Positions 44,585 to 54,700 are shown, counted from the first letter of the stretch. The stretch: DNA of 64,000 nt from an uncultured Clostridia bacterium (GCA_948440265.1 CAOJOK010000001.1:186001-250000); one strand, 5' to 3'. Notes: generated by a model not told the origin, from the letters alone. Made by a program: numbers and translations.

Positions 44585-44776
44585 TTAATATAGAGAAAAT
44601 AAAGTCCTTAAAGCATCGAATAACTGTCCAATCATATCGACAATCATCAATAGAACAATTACAAGCCCCGCAAGGGTCACCAAAGTTGCTATCTCGTCTT
44701 TATCGGCCTTTTTTAAGAGTTGATTTACTATTGCCGTCAAAAGACCGATTGCCGCAATTTTGAAAATTATATCCAC
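44585..44776 (-). CDS. spoIIIAC: Stage III sporulation protein AC
   Basis: A 63-residue protein with two helices, related to SpoIIIAD. The KADKDEIATLVTLAGLVIVLLM block is conserved. The start is a GTG at 44776 with AAGGAG upstream. Confidence 0.95.
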   Translation of the reverse strand: MDIIFKIAAIGLLTAIVNQLLKKADKDEIATLVTLAGLVIVLLMIVDMIGQLFDALRTLFSLY

Positions 44777-44788
44777 GAATTACGCTCC

Positions 44789-45268
44789 TTATATTATCAA
44801 TATTCCTAAAGCCAATCCTGCAAGCAACCCCAATTTCAAAAACATAGCGCAACGAGTACTGCATTTTTCTTTATACTTCGTATTCAGTTCTTCCACGGTG
44901 CTGCGAACATTTGAAAGTTCCGCCTTTTCCGTAATCAAGTCGGACTTGCCTATTCCACAAAAAAAATCGGCTACAACTTTACTTTCATTCTTCGGCAAAA
45001 AAGAAAGCAAAGGAATCGAGTCGGGCGCTTGCTCATATTCATCGAGCACGTTTTTCAATTTGCTTTTACAGGTACTTTTAAAGTTTGACGCTACAGAGCG
45101 AATACCCTCCTGTCTGAAAGTTATATCGCTTGCAACGGAATCTATGAAAGCAAGCAATTCCGAAAAGAAATCCCGTTTCCTTTTCAAAGCATTGGAAAAA
45201 AATGCGCCTACCAATAAGCCTGCCGCACAACTCAACGCAATTAACAAGAGTTTTGTGGTGAGCTTCAT
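44789..45268 (-). CDS. spoIIIAB: Stage III sporulation protein AB
   Basis: A 159-residue protein with an N-terminal and a C-terminal helix around a helical domain that resembles type II secretion GspF-like folds. The C-terminal GLLAGLALGILII is characteristic. It overlaps spoIIIAA by 4 nt. Confidence 0.93.
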   Translation of the reverse strand: MKLTTKLLLIALSCAAGLLVGAFFSNALKRKRDFFSELLAFIDSVASDITFRQEGIRSVASNFKSTCKSKLKNVLDEYEQAPDSIPLLSFLPKNESKVVADFFCGIGKSDLITEKAELSNVRSTVEELNTKYKEKCSTRCAMFLKLGLLAGLALGILII

Positions 45269-46179
45269 AAATATACCTCTGAAAAATTTTCGTCGTATAT
45301 TCCGCTTACTGTTCCCATTGTCGGTTTATCGCTTAAAACGATATATCGGGTAAATAGCCTGTGTTTGATTGCGTGGTCAAAGAATACTTTATTCATCAAA
45401 TCATATTGGTCTGCCGCGTGAACGGACGCAATCACCCCGACGCCGCAGCAAACTGCCGAATATACAGCCTCGATATCCTCTTTCGTTGCAAGCTCGTCCG
45501 TAATTACGACACGCGGATTCATACTTCTGATGCCGCGCAAAATTGCAGCTTCCTTCGTACAGTTGCTTATAATATCGGTGTTATTTCCGACATCGAGCTG
45601 CGGAATACCGTTGGATGATGCGGCAATTTCACATCGTTCGTCTATGAGCAGAATATTGTTATTCGGACTTCTTGCACTGATTTGACGGCTTAAATCACGC
45701 AGCATTGTGGTTTTGCCGCACCCGGGCGGCGAAATTATCAAGCTGCTGTGAATTCCGTTGTCTGCTATTGTTTTTAAAATTTTCCCCGAACACCCCTTGA
45801 CTTCGTGCGGTATTCTAACCGTCAAGCCGTCAAAATTCTTTACCGTCTTGATTTCTCCGCTTTCCCAAACATATTCGCCTGCAATACCTATCCTGATTCC
45901 GCCGCTGATTGTAATAAATCCGTTGCATATGTTTCTGTTAACGGTGTACAGAGAGTAATCAGATGCCTTAACGATAATATCGTTTAAAAACTGTTTATCG
46001 ACTTCTATGCCGTCGAACAAAGAATTTGACAGTCCTTTTTCACTAAGATAATAAAATTTGCCGTCATAATTGACGGTTGCTTTTCGATTGGTTCTGAAAC
46101 GCAATTCATAAAGTTTTTCATAATTCAGTTTCTGTTCTATTATATTTACAATTTTATGCGGCAAGATTTTATTCAGCAT
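45265..46179 (-). CDS. spoIIIAA: Stage III sporulation protein AA, secretion-type ATPase
   Basis: A 304-residue ATPase. The Walker A is ISPPGCGKTTMLRDL near residue 150 and the Walker B region is VVITDELATKEDIEAV. It resembles type II/IV secretion ATPases and energises the SpoIIIA complex. First gene of spoIIIAA-AH, which is complete here. A GCATATC box near 46230 resembles a sigma-E -35, but the -10 is poor. Confidence 0.96.
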   Translation of the reverse strand: MLNKILPHKIVNIIEQKLNYEKLYELRFRTNRKATVNYDGKFYYLSEKGLSNSLFDGIEVDKQFLNDIIVKASDYSLYTVNRNICNGFITISGGIRIGIAGEYVWESGEIKTVKNFDGLTVRIPHEVKGCSGKILKTIADNGIHSSLIISPPGCGKTTMLRDLSRQISARSPNNNILLIDERCEIAASSNGIPQLDVGNNTDIISNCTKEAAILRGIRSMNPRVVITDELATKEDIEAVYSAVCCGVGVIASVHAADQYDLMNKVFFDHAIKHRLFTRYIVLSDKPTMGTVSGIYDENFSEVYL

Positions 46180-46239
46180 AGCGGTATCCTCGCAGTTATT
46201 CTAATTAAATATATTGCACTACTTGTCCCGATATGCGCC

Positions 46240-46276
46240 AAAATAAAAACGGAACCTCGCATACAGCAAGGTTCCG
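46240..46276 (-). terminator. Terminator after efp
   Basis: An 8-bp stem (46250-46257 with 46269-46276) with an 11-nt loop is followed by a T-rich tail on the minus strand. It isolates pepP-efp from spoIIIA. Confidence 0.88.
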
Positions 46277-46296
46277 TCGATATGACTTAAAATTAT

Positions 46297-46857
46297 TTAC
46301 TTCACACGCTCCATATACGTGCCGTCTCTCGTATCGACTCTGATTTTATCGCCGACGTTGACAAACAGCGGTACGTTTATACTGCAACCCGTTTCCAGCT
46401 TGGCAGGCTTGTTGCCTGCTTTCGACGTATCGCCCTGAATACCGGGTTCCGTTTCCGCAATAACCAACTCCACAAAATTGGGCGGTACAACGCTGAACGC
46501 TTTTCCCTTGAAGAACTGAACAGTGACAAGCATTTCTTCTTTCACATAATTCATTGCATCTTCAACCAAATCGTGGTCCAAAGGAACCATATCGAAAGTC
46601 TCCATATCCATAAAATAATATAGACCGTCGTCGTTATAGGAATACTGCATTTCCTTCTTTTCGATATGTGCGGGCGGATATTTGTCCGACGGGTTAAATG
46701 TCTGCTCCAAGACTTGTCCTGTCATAACATTTTTAATCTTCACGCGCACAAAGGCCGCACCTTTTCCCGGTTTGACGTGCTGAAAATCCACGACAACATA
46801 AACCTTGCCGTCTATTTCCAAGGTCATACCTTTTCTGAAATCGCCTGCTTGAATCAT
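46297..46857 (-). CDS. efp: Translation elongation factor P
   Basis: A 186-residue three-domain factor that rescues ribosomes stalled at polyproline. The modifiable loop residue is the lysine in [14 protein letters not shown] near residue 32. The KOW-like N-terminal domain and two OB domains are complete. TAGGAGGA precedes the ATG. It is co-transcribed with pepP. Confidence 0.98.
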   Translation of the reverse strand: MIQAGDFRKGMTLEIDGKVYVVVDFQHVKPGKGAAFVRVKIKNVMTGQVLEQTFNPSDKYPPAHIEKKEMQYSYNDDGLYYFMDMETFDMVPLDHDLVEDAMNYVKEEMLVTVQFFKGKAFSVVPPNFVELVIAETEPGIQGDTSKAGNKPAKLETGCSINVPLFVNVGDKIRVDTRDGTYMERVK

Positions 46858-46867
46858 TGGAATCCTC

Positions 46868-47914
46868 CTAAATGTTTATATTTTTATTGAACGACGTCAG
46901 ATTCACTACGCCGTCTTTTTTAACAATCACCAAATCTTCTATTCTTACTCCGCCCAAACCATCGATATACACGCCGGGCTCGACGGAAATAACCATATTT
47001 TCTTCGAGAACTTGCATACTGTTTTTCGCCACTCTCGGCATCTCGTGCACATTTATTCCGAGACCGTGCCCCAAACTGTGTCCGAACTCCTTTTCATAAC
47101 CGTTTGCCGCAAGGTACTCTCTGGCAAGCGAATCGGCTTCGTGACAAGTCATTCCTGCCTTAATATTTTTTAAAGCATAACTCTGCGCCTGCGCTACAAG
47201 ATTATATATAGTCACAAGTTGCGCATTAGGCTCACCCAATGTGAACGTCCTTGTCATATCGGAACAATATCCGTCTGCCTTACAGCCTATATCAATCAAT
47301 ATAAGGTCGTTCTTTTCCAATTTCTTATTGCCCGACCTGTGATGCGGCTGCGCAGAGTTTTCGCCGAATGCTACAATACTTTCAAAAGCCAATCCTTCCG
47401 CGCCGCAGCGTATCATTTCAAATAATATTTCTGCGGAAAGTTCTTTTTCGGTAATACCCACTTTTATCAAAGGTATAACTTTGGATAAAGCTTTCTGTGT
47501 TATGGTCTCGGCATTGGCAATGAGCTGCAGTTCTTCTTCCGACTTAACCGAACGAACTTTTGCGATTATCTCTCCTGCAGGTTTTAAAGTAAAATCCCCG
47601 AGCGCCGCTTTCATCGTTTTAAACTCTCCGACGGTTATAAAATCGTCCTCAAAGCCGACGTGCTTTGCTCCCGACTTTTTCAATACGGAAGCAATTTTTG
47701 CATACAAGTCGCCGTAACTGCTTATGACGATATTATAATCGGGCAATGTCTGACGGGCTGCATCTTCATAGCGAAAATCCGTTATAAAGGTTTTTTCTTT
47801 CTGGCTTATTATAACGCAACCGAAAGAAGTATGCAACCGAGTGAAATAAAACCTGTTCTCTTCACTCATAAAAACATACGCGTCGATTTTATTATTGAAT
47901 AATTCGTTTTCCAT
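46868..47914 (-). CDS. pepP: Xaa-Pro aminopeptidase (M24 family)
   Basis: A 348-residue creatinase-fold metallopeptidase. The dimetal ligands are visible: D in [14 protein letters not shown] (two), H in [15 protein letters not shown] in ISVEPGVY and E in VRIEDLV. It removes N-terminal residues before proline. It lies before efp, a common Firmicute pairing. The ATG at 47914 has no ribosome site and lies 6 nt after a consensus -10 box. Confidence 0.93.
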   Translation of the reverse strand: MENELFNNKIDAYVFMSEENRFYFTRLHTSFGCVIISQKEKTFITDFRYEDAARQTLPDYNIVISSYGDLYAKIASVLKKSGAKHVGFEDDFITVGEFKTMKAALGDFTLKPAGEIIAKVRSVKSEEELQLIANAETITQKALSKVIPLIKVGITEKELSAEILFEMIRCGAEGLAFESIVAFGENSAQPHHRSGNKKLEKNDLILIDIGCKADGYCSDMTRTFTLGEPNAQLVTIYNLVAQAQSYALKNIKAGMTCHEADSLAREYLAANGYEKEFGHSLGHGLGINVHEMPRVAKNSMQVLEENMVISVEPGVYIDGLGGVRIEDLVIVKKDGVVNLTSFNKNINI

Positions 47915-47920
47915 AATTAC

Positions 47921-47949
47921 ATTATACCATATTTATTTAAAATAGTTAA
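47921..47949 (-). promoter_or_regulatory. Sigma-A promoter of pepP-efp, leaderless
   Basis: TTAACT (47944-47949), a 17-nt spacer and TATAAT (47921-47926) with a TGG extension. The -10 box is 6 nt from the pepP ATG. Confidence 0.75.
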
Positions 47950-48791
47950 ACGATTTTATGACATTTTTTCATCAATAATGCATCATCTGCCATAATTTCT
48001 CTCGATTCGCAGATAATTACGGGCGACATTTTATATTCGTCTATAATTTCAGCCAACGGTTCGTATTGCGGACCGTATAAATTATCGGCAAAAGTCAGGT
48101 GTCGGATTTCCCCGTTTTTCCCGTATTCTATTTTGGAAAAATGAATATGAATATTCGATGCCTTCGCTTCTCCGAGTTCATCATATGTTAAGTCGATTAT
48201 TCTTTTATAATCGTCTTTTGTTTTCAAACTACCTTGCGAATAACTGTTGATATGCCCGAAATCATAACAAGGATAAAAGTGACTGTCTATTTTACAAAGC
48301 TCGATTACTTCTTCCACCCTTCCTATCTGCTGCAGCTTACCCATAGTTTCGGGACATACGATATAATCGTCATACGGTAACGCTTTCAATGCATCCGACA
48401 GTTTTTCTACATTACGAAGCGTAAGTGCGAATGCCTCTTTCCTATCGGCTTTTCCGCAAGCCGCAGGATGAAACACCACTCTGTTGCCATTCATCAATTT
48501 CACTTTTGAAACGGATTTCAAAACGTAATCTATCGACTTCGAAATCATATCATCCGACGGATTGGCAAAATTGATATAATACGGAGCGTGTACGCTTACG
48601 GCTATATCGTAAAGTTTTGCCTGTTCGCCTATTTTAACCGCAGTTTCGTCCGACATATTGACGCCGCGACCGAACGAATACTCGAATGCCGACAACCCTA
48701 TGGAGTGCAGCCATTCGGGTTCTTCTACAGTACTTTTATGCCCTGATTCATAGAAAGACAACGAATTTCCGGCAGGACCTATTCTAATCAT
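47946..48791 (-). CDS. Endonuclease IV-like TIM-barrel protein
   Basis: A 281-residue AP-endonuclease-2-family barrel. Metal-site positions are seen as H in VSVHAPYY, H in VVFHPAACG, E in VCPETMGK, D and H in CYDFGHINS, H in IHIHFS and E in VIICESRE. The Asp-Arg-His motif of true endonuclease IV appears as GEIRH, so one zinc ligand may be lost. It could be an abasic-site endonuclease or a sugar isomerase relative. The ATG at 48791 with TGGAGGT is preferred. It follows ribF. Confidence 0.75.
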   Translation of the reverse strand: MIRIGPAGNSLSFYESGHKSTVEEPEWLHSIGLSAFEYSFGRGVNMSDETAVKIGEQAKLYDIAVSVHAPYYINFANPSDDMISKSIDYVLKSVSKVKLMNGNRVVFHPAACGKADRKEAFALTLRNVEKLSDALKALPYDDYIVCPETMGKLQQIGRVEEVIELCKIDSHFYPCYDFGHINSYSQGSLKTKDDYKRIIDLTYDELGEAKASNIHIHFSKIEYGKNGEIRHLTFADNLYGPQYEPLAEIIDEYKMSPVIICESREIMADDALLMKKCHKIV

Positions 48792-48793
48792 TT

Positions 48794-49684
48794 CTACCTC
48801 CAATTAATATCTTTGTGGACTTGTTCTGCCAACTCTTTCGGACCGGAAAACTTTTTTATATCTCGAATACGCTTTACAAACTTCAACACAAGCTTTTCTC
48901 CGTAAATATCGTGATTCAGTCCTTCAATCATAGTTTCTATCGAAAGATTATTATCACCGAATGTGGGCTTACTGCCTATATTAGTGACGGCAGTAAACTG
49001 TTTATCGGCAATCGACGCGACAGTTGCGTATACGCCGCAGGACGGAAGCAACTTGTCTTGCGGAAAAATTATGTTGGCGGTCGGCATTCCGAAAGTATGT
49101 CCGACGCTTCTTCCGTGTACCACGACTCCCTCGATAAAATACTCGGTCGACAATAATACGTTGACTCCGACTATATCACCGTCTTTTAAAAGACTTTTTA
49201 TAAGCGTAGTGGAAACTCTGTTGCCCTGATAATCGATTTGCTTTTTCACAGTAGTATCCACGCCCGAATCGGAACAAATCGACTTTAAAAGCTCTGCATT
49301 TCCGATTCCTTTATTTCCGAAAGTATAGTCATATCCGCAAAATATATGTTTGATATTAAAGTTTTTTAATAGCGTTTCGATAAAAGCTTCGGGTGACAGT
49401 ATTTTGAAAGACTCATCGAAATCGGCTTTTATAACATAATCTACACCGAGCAAATCAAAAATACGTTTTCTTTCATCATACGTATACACCTGTTTTTCCC
49501 TTTCGTCGAAAACTCCGTACATATTGTTACTGAAAGTAAATACGGCCGACTTGCAATTCAGTTCCTCGGCTTTTTGCATCATATCTCGGATTATTGCTCT
49601 ATGTCCGATATGAACACTGTCGAAAAAACCCAATGCAATACAAACAGGCTCATAAATTATGTTGTTAAAACAAACTTCCTTCAT
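48794..49684 (-). CDS. ribF: Bifunctional riboflavin kinase/FAD synthetase
   Basis: A 296-residue enzyme. The N-terminal nucleotidyltransferase half has LGFFDSVHIGHRAII and the C-terminal flavokinase half has VVHGRSVGHTFGMPTANI. It makes FMN and FAD. It directly follows truB, the usual Firmicute order. Confidence 0.96.
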   Translation of the reverse strand: MKEVCFNNIIYEPVCIALGFFDSVHIGHRAIIRDMMQKAEELNCKSAVFTFSNNMYGVFDEREKQVYTYDERKRIFDLLGVDYVIKADFDESFKILSPEAFIETLLKNFNIKHIFCGYDYTFGNKGIGNAELLKSICSDSGVDTTVKKQIDYQGNRVSTTLIKSLLKDGDIVGVNVLLSTEYFIEGVVVHGRSVGHTFGMPTANIIFPQDKLLPSCGVYATVASIADKQFTAVTNIGSKPTFGDNNLSIETMIEGLNHDIYGEKLVLKFVKRIRDIKKFSGPKELAEQVHKDINWR

Positions 49685-50542
49685 TCAATCTCTCAAATAA
49701 GATACTATCTCTATTCTGTCGTTGCCATTGATTTTAGCTATTCCGAAAAGCTCTCCTTTACAATACAATGCAAATCTGTCATATTCGATTCCACGCCGCT
49801 GCATCTTTATCCCTTTGAGAAGGTACTCAAAGCAATCGTCAGGAAGCGTTACTTTATGGAGGTCTGCAATTGCGGTTTCTATACTCAAAAGAGCCTTTTC
49901 TTTAAGCACAGTTAACTCGTCCAAAGTGACCGAATCCTTTATGTCAAACGCGCCGCTGCGCAATCTTTTAATGGATGTCATAACAGCCAACGTACCGATT
50001 TTTTCCGCCAAATCCCTGCATACGGAGCGGATATAAGTCCCGGACGAACAGTGGATGTTAAACTTAAATATATCGAAGAAATCCGTCGGTTCGACAGCGA
50101 TATCATAAATTTCAATTTGACACGACGCAAGCGAAACAGATTGCCCTTGTCTTGCTAGCTCATAGGCACGCTTGCCGTTGACATTCTTTGCACTGTAAGC
50201 AGGCGGCTCTTGAAATTGAATTCCCGTCATTTCCTTTAAGACATTCTTTATTTCCTGCAAACTCGGCACTCGTCCGCCGCTAAAAACAGTATTTCCTTCG
50301 CTGTCAAGGGTGTCGGTGGAGTATCCGAATTTAAACGTAGCTTCATAGATTTTATCTTTTTTCAACATTACGTCAAAAAGTCTTGTCGCCTTACCTACAC
50401 CTATCGGCAATACGCCTTCCCCCATAGGGTCAAGGGTTCCGAAATGTCCGACAGCTTTCGTATCAAGAATCTTTTTTACTTTTGTAACGACGTCACTGCT
50501 TGTAATTCCTTTCGGTTTGTTTATATTAAGAATCCCAATCAT
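49685..50542 (-). CDS. truB: tRNA pseudouridine-55 synthase
   Basis: A 285-residue pseudouridine synthase. The catalytic aspartate is in GHFGTLDPMGEGVLPI near residue 38, and the N-terminal LNINKPKGITSSDVV is typical. It overlaps nrnA by 4 nt. Confidence 0.97.
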   Translation of the reverse strand: MIGILNINKPKGITSSDVVTKVKKILDTKAVGHFGTLDPMGEGVLPIGVGKATRLFDVMLKKDKIYEATFKFGYSTDTLDSEGNTVFSGGRVPSLQEIKNVLKEMTGIQFQEPPAYSAKNVNGKRAYELARQGQSVSLASCQIEIYDIAVEPTDFFDIFKFNIHCSSGTYIRSVCRDLAEKIGTLAVMTSIKRLRSGAFDIKDSVTLDELTVLKEKALLSIETAIADLHKVTLPDDCFEYLLKGIKMQRRGIEYDRFALYCKGELFGIAKINGNDRIEIVSYLRD

Positions 50543-51480
50543 ACGTCCATTCCGTCAGTAATCGATTTCAACAACTTATCTATGACATCTTCATATTGTC
50601 CGTCGACAACACATCCTGCCGCAAGCGTATGACCTCCGCCTCCGAAAGTAGCGGCGGCGGCGGCAACATCGGTTTTTTTAGAACGGAAGCTGACTTTATA
50701 ATGTGAATGTAACTGTTCGGTCAAACATACGCCGACTTCTACAGAACCGATTTTCATAGCATAGTCTATAAGTCCTTCCGTATCGGCCATAACACATCCG
50801 CATTTTTTTAAATCGTCTTGCATAACCGTGATTATGCAAATGCGATTATTTTGAAAAAAGCGCATAGAACCGATTGCAAGAGCCGTCAATTTTGTTTTAT
50901 TAATCGTTGTATTTTTATAAATACACGTTGATATATCATATGGATTTGCACCGAGCATCACTAATTCCGAAGCGATTTTCAAAACTTCGGAAGTTGTATT
51001 CGAGTGCATAAAATGCCCCGTATCCGTAGAAAGTCCGGCATATAACAGCGAGGCAATTTTCTCATCTATTAAGTTTTCGTCTTTAATCAAATTATAAAGG
51101 ATTTCGCAAGTACTGCTTGCATTTTGGAAAACAATATTTGTCTTTGCAAAACGGTTATTCGTTTTGTGGTGGTCGATGTTAAACGATTCGCCGACCGACT
51201 TTAAATATCCGTAATATCTGCCCATTCTATAATTATCGGCACAATCAACCGTAATCAGCAAATCATAATCTTTATATTTTTTATCGTTTAAACGCTCGAA
51301 ACCGTACATAAACGAATACTGCTGCGGATTATCCGAATCGCACAGAAAATCATAATCTATTCCTTTATTTTCGCAAATGCGTCCAATCGACAAGCCTGCG
51401 CCGAGACAGTCTCCGTCAGGACGCTGATGTCCGACTATCAAAACGCAATGACTGCGCTCAATTGCCTGTATTATCGTCAT
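50539..51480 (-). CDS. nrnA: DHH-family oligoribonuclease / pAp phosphatase NrnA
   Basis: A 313-residue protein with DHH motifs (RPDGDCLGAG, LITVDCAD, NIDHHKTNNRF) and the DHHA1 C-terminal GGGGHTLAAG. It degrades nano-RNA and pAp. It overlaps rbfA by 23 nt, in the conserved rbfA-nrnA-truB-ribF order. Confidence 0.95.
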   Translation of the reverse strand: MTIIQAIERSHCVLIVGHQRPDGDCLGAGLSIGRICENKGIDYDFLCDSDNPQQYSFMYGFERLNDKKYKDYDLLITVDCADNYRMGRYYGYLKSVGESFNIDHHKTNNRFAKTNIVFQNASSTCEILYNLIKDENLIDEKIASLLYAGLSTDTGHFMHSNTTSEVLKIASELVMLGANPYDISTCIYKNTTINKTKLTALAIGSMRFFQNNRICIITVMQDDLKKCGCVMADTEGLIDYAMKIGSVEVGVCLTEQLHSHYKVSFRSKKTDVAAAAATFGGGGHTLAAGCVVDGQYEDVIDKLLKSITDGMDV

Positions 51481-51823
51481 TCTTGTTAATTTCCTTGATA
51501 AGCAAATCTATGTGCTGACCGTATTCATTTGCCGTATCTTCGATAAAAGTCAATTGAGGGGTTGTTCTCAAGTGCTTCAACTCCACGCTCAACTCGTGAC
51601 GAATGAAACCCTCACATTGCTTAAGTGCTTCAAACGTTGTGTGGATTTTTTCTTTATCGCCGTAAATACTTACAAAGACTTTCGCGGTTTTTAAATCTTT
51701 TGATGCGGATACCGCAGTGACGCTGACCATTTCGCTGACGCGGGGATTTTTGATTCTGTCGCGAATTATAACGGTTATACATTTTTGCAATTCGCTGTTG
51801 ACTCTTTCCAAGCGATAGTTCAT
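51458..51823 (-). CDS. rbfA: Ribosome-binding factor A
   Basis: A 121-residue KH-type protein beginning NYRLERVNSELQKCI. It matures 16S rRNA in the 30S subunit. It starts right at the infB stop. Confidence 0.96.
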   Translation of the reverse strand: MNYRLERVNSELQKCITVIIRDRIKNPRVSEMVSVTAVSASKDLKTAKVFVSIYGDKEKIHTTFEALKQCEGFIRHELSVELKHLRTTPQLTFIEDTANEYGQHIDLLIKEINKNDDNTGN

Positions 51824-54376
51824 TTACGCTTTAATCTCCTGCAATTCATACGCTTCGATTTCGTCATTCTCTGCATAATCACTGAAGTCGGCAATGTTTA
51901 TACCGCATTCATAGCCTTTGGCTACTTCCTTTGCGTCGTCCTTAAACCGCTTCAATGTGGCAAGCACACCGTTATCGAAAATAACATTGCCATCACGAAT
52001 AACGCGAGCTTTTGCGTTGCGCACCATTTTACCGCTTGTAACAAAGCTGCCGGCAACCATACCCACGCCGGTAATTTTGAAGATACTGCGAACTTGCGCT
52101 CTGCCGAGAACAACTTCTTGATACTTGGGCTCGACAAGACCTTTCATTTCGCGTTCGATGTCTTCGATAACTTCATATATGACTTTATATAAGCGAATGT
52201 CTATGCCTTTGCTTTCCGCAATGGTTTTCGATTCGGAATCGGGACGGACATTAAAGCCGACGACGATGGTCTTACCTTTCGTTACTTCGGCAAACATCAA
52301 ATCGGATTTATTTATGGCGCCCACTCCGCTGTGTATAATATTCAAATGTATTTCATCGGAATTCAATTTCAAAAGCGAATTTTTAATCGCTTCCACCGAA
52401 CCCTGCACATCACCTTTAATAATAATATCGACCGACTTTTGTTCAGCAACCGCCATATCGTCCAAAAGCTTCTGCAATGCAGTAGGCTCCTGCCCTTGAT
52501 TGGCTTTTTCGGTCTGAATCTTTGCTTTTCTTTCATCCACGACTGCTTTTGCCATTTTCTCGTCGTTAACGGCAAACATTACGTCTCCGACAGACGGAAC
52601 TTCCGTGAAACCGAGAACGGAAACAGGCGTAGAAGGCTCAGCTTCTTTTAACATTCTGCCTTTATCGTCTATCATCGCTCTTACTTTGCCGTAAGCCGTG
52701 CCGGACACAACATAGTCTCCGACTTTCAATGTGCCGTTGGTAACAATGATATTCGCTACGGGACCTTTGCCCTTATCCAAGCGCGCTTCGACAATCGTGG
52801 CTTTTGCATTTCTCTTGGGATTTGCACGATAATCGTTATATTCTGCAATAAACAGAATATTTTCCAGCAGTTTATCGATACCCTGTCCCGTCTTTGCGGA
52901 AATGGGTACAAGCATAGTATCGCCGCCCCATTCTTCACACAAAAGACCGTTATCGGCAAGCTGTTGCTTAATCAAATCGATTTTAGCGTTCGGCTTGTCG
53001 ATTTTATTAATGGCAACAATAACGGGGAATTTTTCCTCGCTCTCGCCCGAATTCTTGTCCGAGCGTTTTGTTTCCACCGCTTTGATATGTCTTATAGCTT
53101 CCACCGTCTGCGGCATAACTCCGTCATCAGCCGCAACAATCAAAATGGCGATATCGGTAACTGCCGCACCGCGTGCACGCATTGCGGTAAACGCTTCGTG
53201 ACCGGGCGTATCGAGAAATGTGATTTTGTCGTTCTTGACTTTAACCGAATAAGCGCCTATATGCTGCGTTATGCCGCCCGCTTCTCCGCTGGCAACGGAC
53301 GTCTTTCTTATTGCGTCCAAAAGAGAGGTTTTGCCGTGGTCGACGTGACCCATAACGGTAACTATGGGCGGACGCTTGACAAGGTCCTCGGGTGCATCGA
53401 TTTCCTCGTGAATTTCTTCGAGCTGCTCTTCTTTCGATTTGTCGATTTTAAGTTCGAGCTGCACACCGAATTCATTGGCAACCAGTTCCATCGTGGGAAA
53501 ATCCACAACGCTGTTTATAGTGGTGATTATGTCGAGCGACATAAGTTTTTTGATTATTTCCTGTGCCGTAATTCCTATCTTTTCGCTCAAAATTTTGACC
53601 GTAAGGTTTTCCGTTGTTATAACGGCCTTTTCAATCTTAATCGGAGTGAATGCAACGGTTTCTTTGGGTTTCTTATTTTTAAGCTTTCTCGTGCCCATAC
53701 GCTGGTCGTCATCCATATCCTGCGGAATAAAACCTTTGCGTATAAGCGTGCGCTTTGTAAGCTGCTTCTTGTCATCGGAAGATTTGGAATAATCCTTTTT
53801 CTTCGAATCAAAACTCCGCTTATTGTCCTTCGACACAGTAGGCATATCCATTTTAATAGCAGAACGGCTGCCTTGTGCGGTTCCCAGCGGTCTCGGCGGC
53901 TTTTGATACTTGTCGCCGCGTCCTGTAGGAGCCGATGTCGTCTTGGAATTATCTCTTATTTGATGCGGCTGCACCATACCTTTGACATAACTGGGTTTCG
54001 AAGGTTTCTCCGGAGTAAATGTTTTGGAACGCGTAACCACCATAGAATCCGCAGGTCTTTCCGTCTTAACGGCAGGCTTGCTTTCTTCCTCTTGCACGGG
54101 AGCCTTCACGGGTTCTGCATTTTCGACAGTTTCTTTTGCAGGCTGTTCAGGTGTCGCAACGCGTTTCGCGGCATTTCGAGCTTCCTCTTCCTGCTTTAAA
54201 CGATTTATCTCCTCGTTTTCCTGTCTGCGAAGTTCGCTTATAAGAGCATCTATTTGCTTCCGACATTCTTTTATTTTGGAAAGCTCGGCAAAATCGGCTC
54301 GCTGTAACATTTGATACAGAGCCTTAACATTCGCATATCTTACGGTTTCAGTAGTTTTTTGTTGAGTGTTAGCCAA
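51824..54376 (-). CDS. infB: Translation initiation factor IF-2
   Basis: An 850-residue GTPase. A charged, low-complexity N-terminus (about 1-240) is followed by an IF2_N helix domain, then the G domain: G1 GHVDHGKTS, G2 GITQHIGAY, G3 DTPGHEAF, G4 NKID and G5 SAKTG, and the C-terminal fMet-tRNA-binding domains. The start is a TTG at 54376, supported by GGAGGT at 7 nt, and it lies at the ylxQ stop. Confidence 0.98.
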   Translation of the reverse strand: MANTQQKTTETVRYANVKALYQMLQRADFAELSKIKECRKQIDALISELRRQENEEINRLKQEEEARNAAKRVATPEQPAKETVENAEPVKAPVQEEESKPAVKTERPADSMVVTRSKTFTPEKPSKPSYVKGMVQPHQIRDNSKTTSAPTGRGDKYQKPPRPLGTAQGSRSAIKMDMPTVSKDNKRSFDSKKKDYSKSSDDKKQLTKRTLIRKGFIPQDMDDDQRMGTRKLKNKKPKETVAFTPIKIEKAVITTENLTVKILSEKIGITAQEIIKKLMSLDIITTINSVVDFPTMELVANEFGVQLELKIDKSKEEQLEEIHEEIDAPEDLVKRPPIVTVMGHVDHGKTSLLDAIRKTSVASGEAGGITQHIGAYSVKVKNDKITFLDTPGHEAFTAMRARGAAVTDIAILIVAADDGVMPQTVEAIRHIKAVETKRSDKNSGESEEKFPVIVAINKIDKPNAKIDLIKQQLADNGLLCEEWGGDTMLVPISAKTGQGIDKLLENILFIAEYNDYRANPKRNAKATIVEARLDKGKGPVANIIVTNGTLKVGDYVVSGTAYGKVRAMIDDKGRMLKEAEPSTPVSVLGFTEVPSVGDVMFAVNDEKMAKAVVDERKAKIQTEKANQGQEPTALQKLLDDMAVAEQKSVDIIIKGDVQGSVEAIKNSLLKLNSDEIHLNIIHSGVGAINKSDLMFAEVTKGKTIVVGFNVRPDSESKTIAESKGIDIRLYKVIYEVIEDIEREMKGLVEPKYQEVVLGRAQVRSIFKITGVGMVAGSFVTSGKMVRNAKARVIRDGNVIFDNGVLATLKRFKDDAKEVAKGYECGINIADFSDYAENDEIEAYELQEIKA

Positions 54377-54700
54377 CTATTTTACCTCCGAAGTCAAAAC
54401 TTCATAATTCTCATTCCTAAACTTTAATATCGCCTGCGACATTTGTTTATCGCCGATTGCTATAACTTTACAATTTGTCTTGTGTACCAGTTCTTCCAAC
54501 GGCTTGTTTTTTACCTGTAACAAAGGAACTTTTCCTGCATCTGCAACCGCAATGCATTTTCTTACGGAACGCTCTGAAAGAGAGTTGCAAATCAGCATAA
54601 GATACCGTTTCTTCCGTAAGTGTTCCACATTCTCTATGCCGTATATAACTTTGCCTGCTCGCACGGCAAATCCGAGTATGGATTCAACTTTGTCATTCAC
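54377..54700 (-). CDS. ylxQ: L7Ae-family ribosomal-like protein YlxQ
   Basis: A 107-residue L7Ae/L30e-fold RNA-binding protein, with LGFAVRAGKVIYGIENVEHL near the start. Such proteins bind kink-turn RNA. The start is the GTG at 54700, with GGAGGAA upstream, within the end of the preceding gene. Confidence 0.9.
   Translation of the reverse strand: MNDKVESILGFAVRAGKVIYGIENVEHLRKKRYLMLICNSLSERSVRKCIAVADAGKVPLLQVKNKPLEELVHKTNCKVIAIGDKQMSQAILKFRNENYEVLTSEVK

Noticed and set aside
46205..46235. Sigma-E promoter of spoIIIAA
   Set aside because: The -35-like GCATATC is good, but the box at the right distance (CAATATAT) fits the -10 poorly, so I list it only in the gene note.
52964..54199. 411-codon plus-strand open frame opposite infB
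   Set aside because: It is an antisense shadow of a well-supported gene, has no ribosome site and matches no family.
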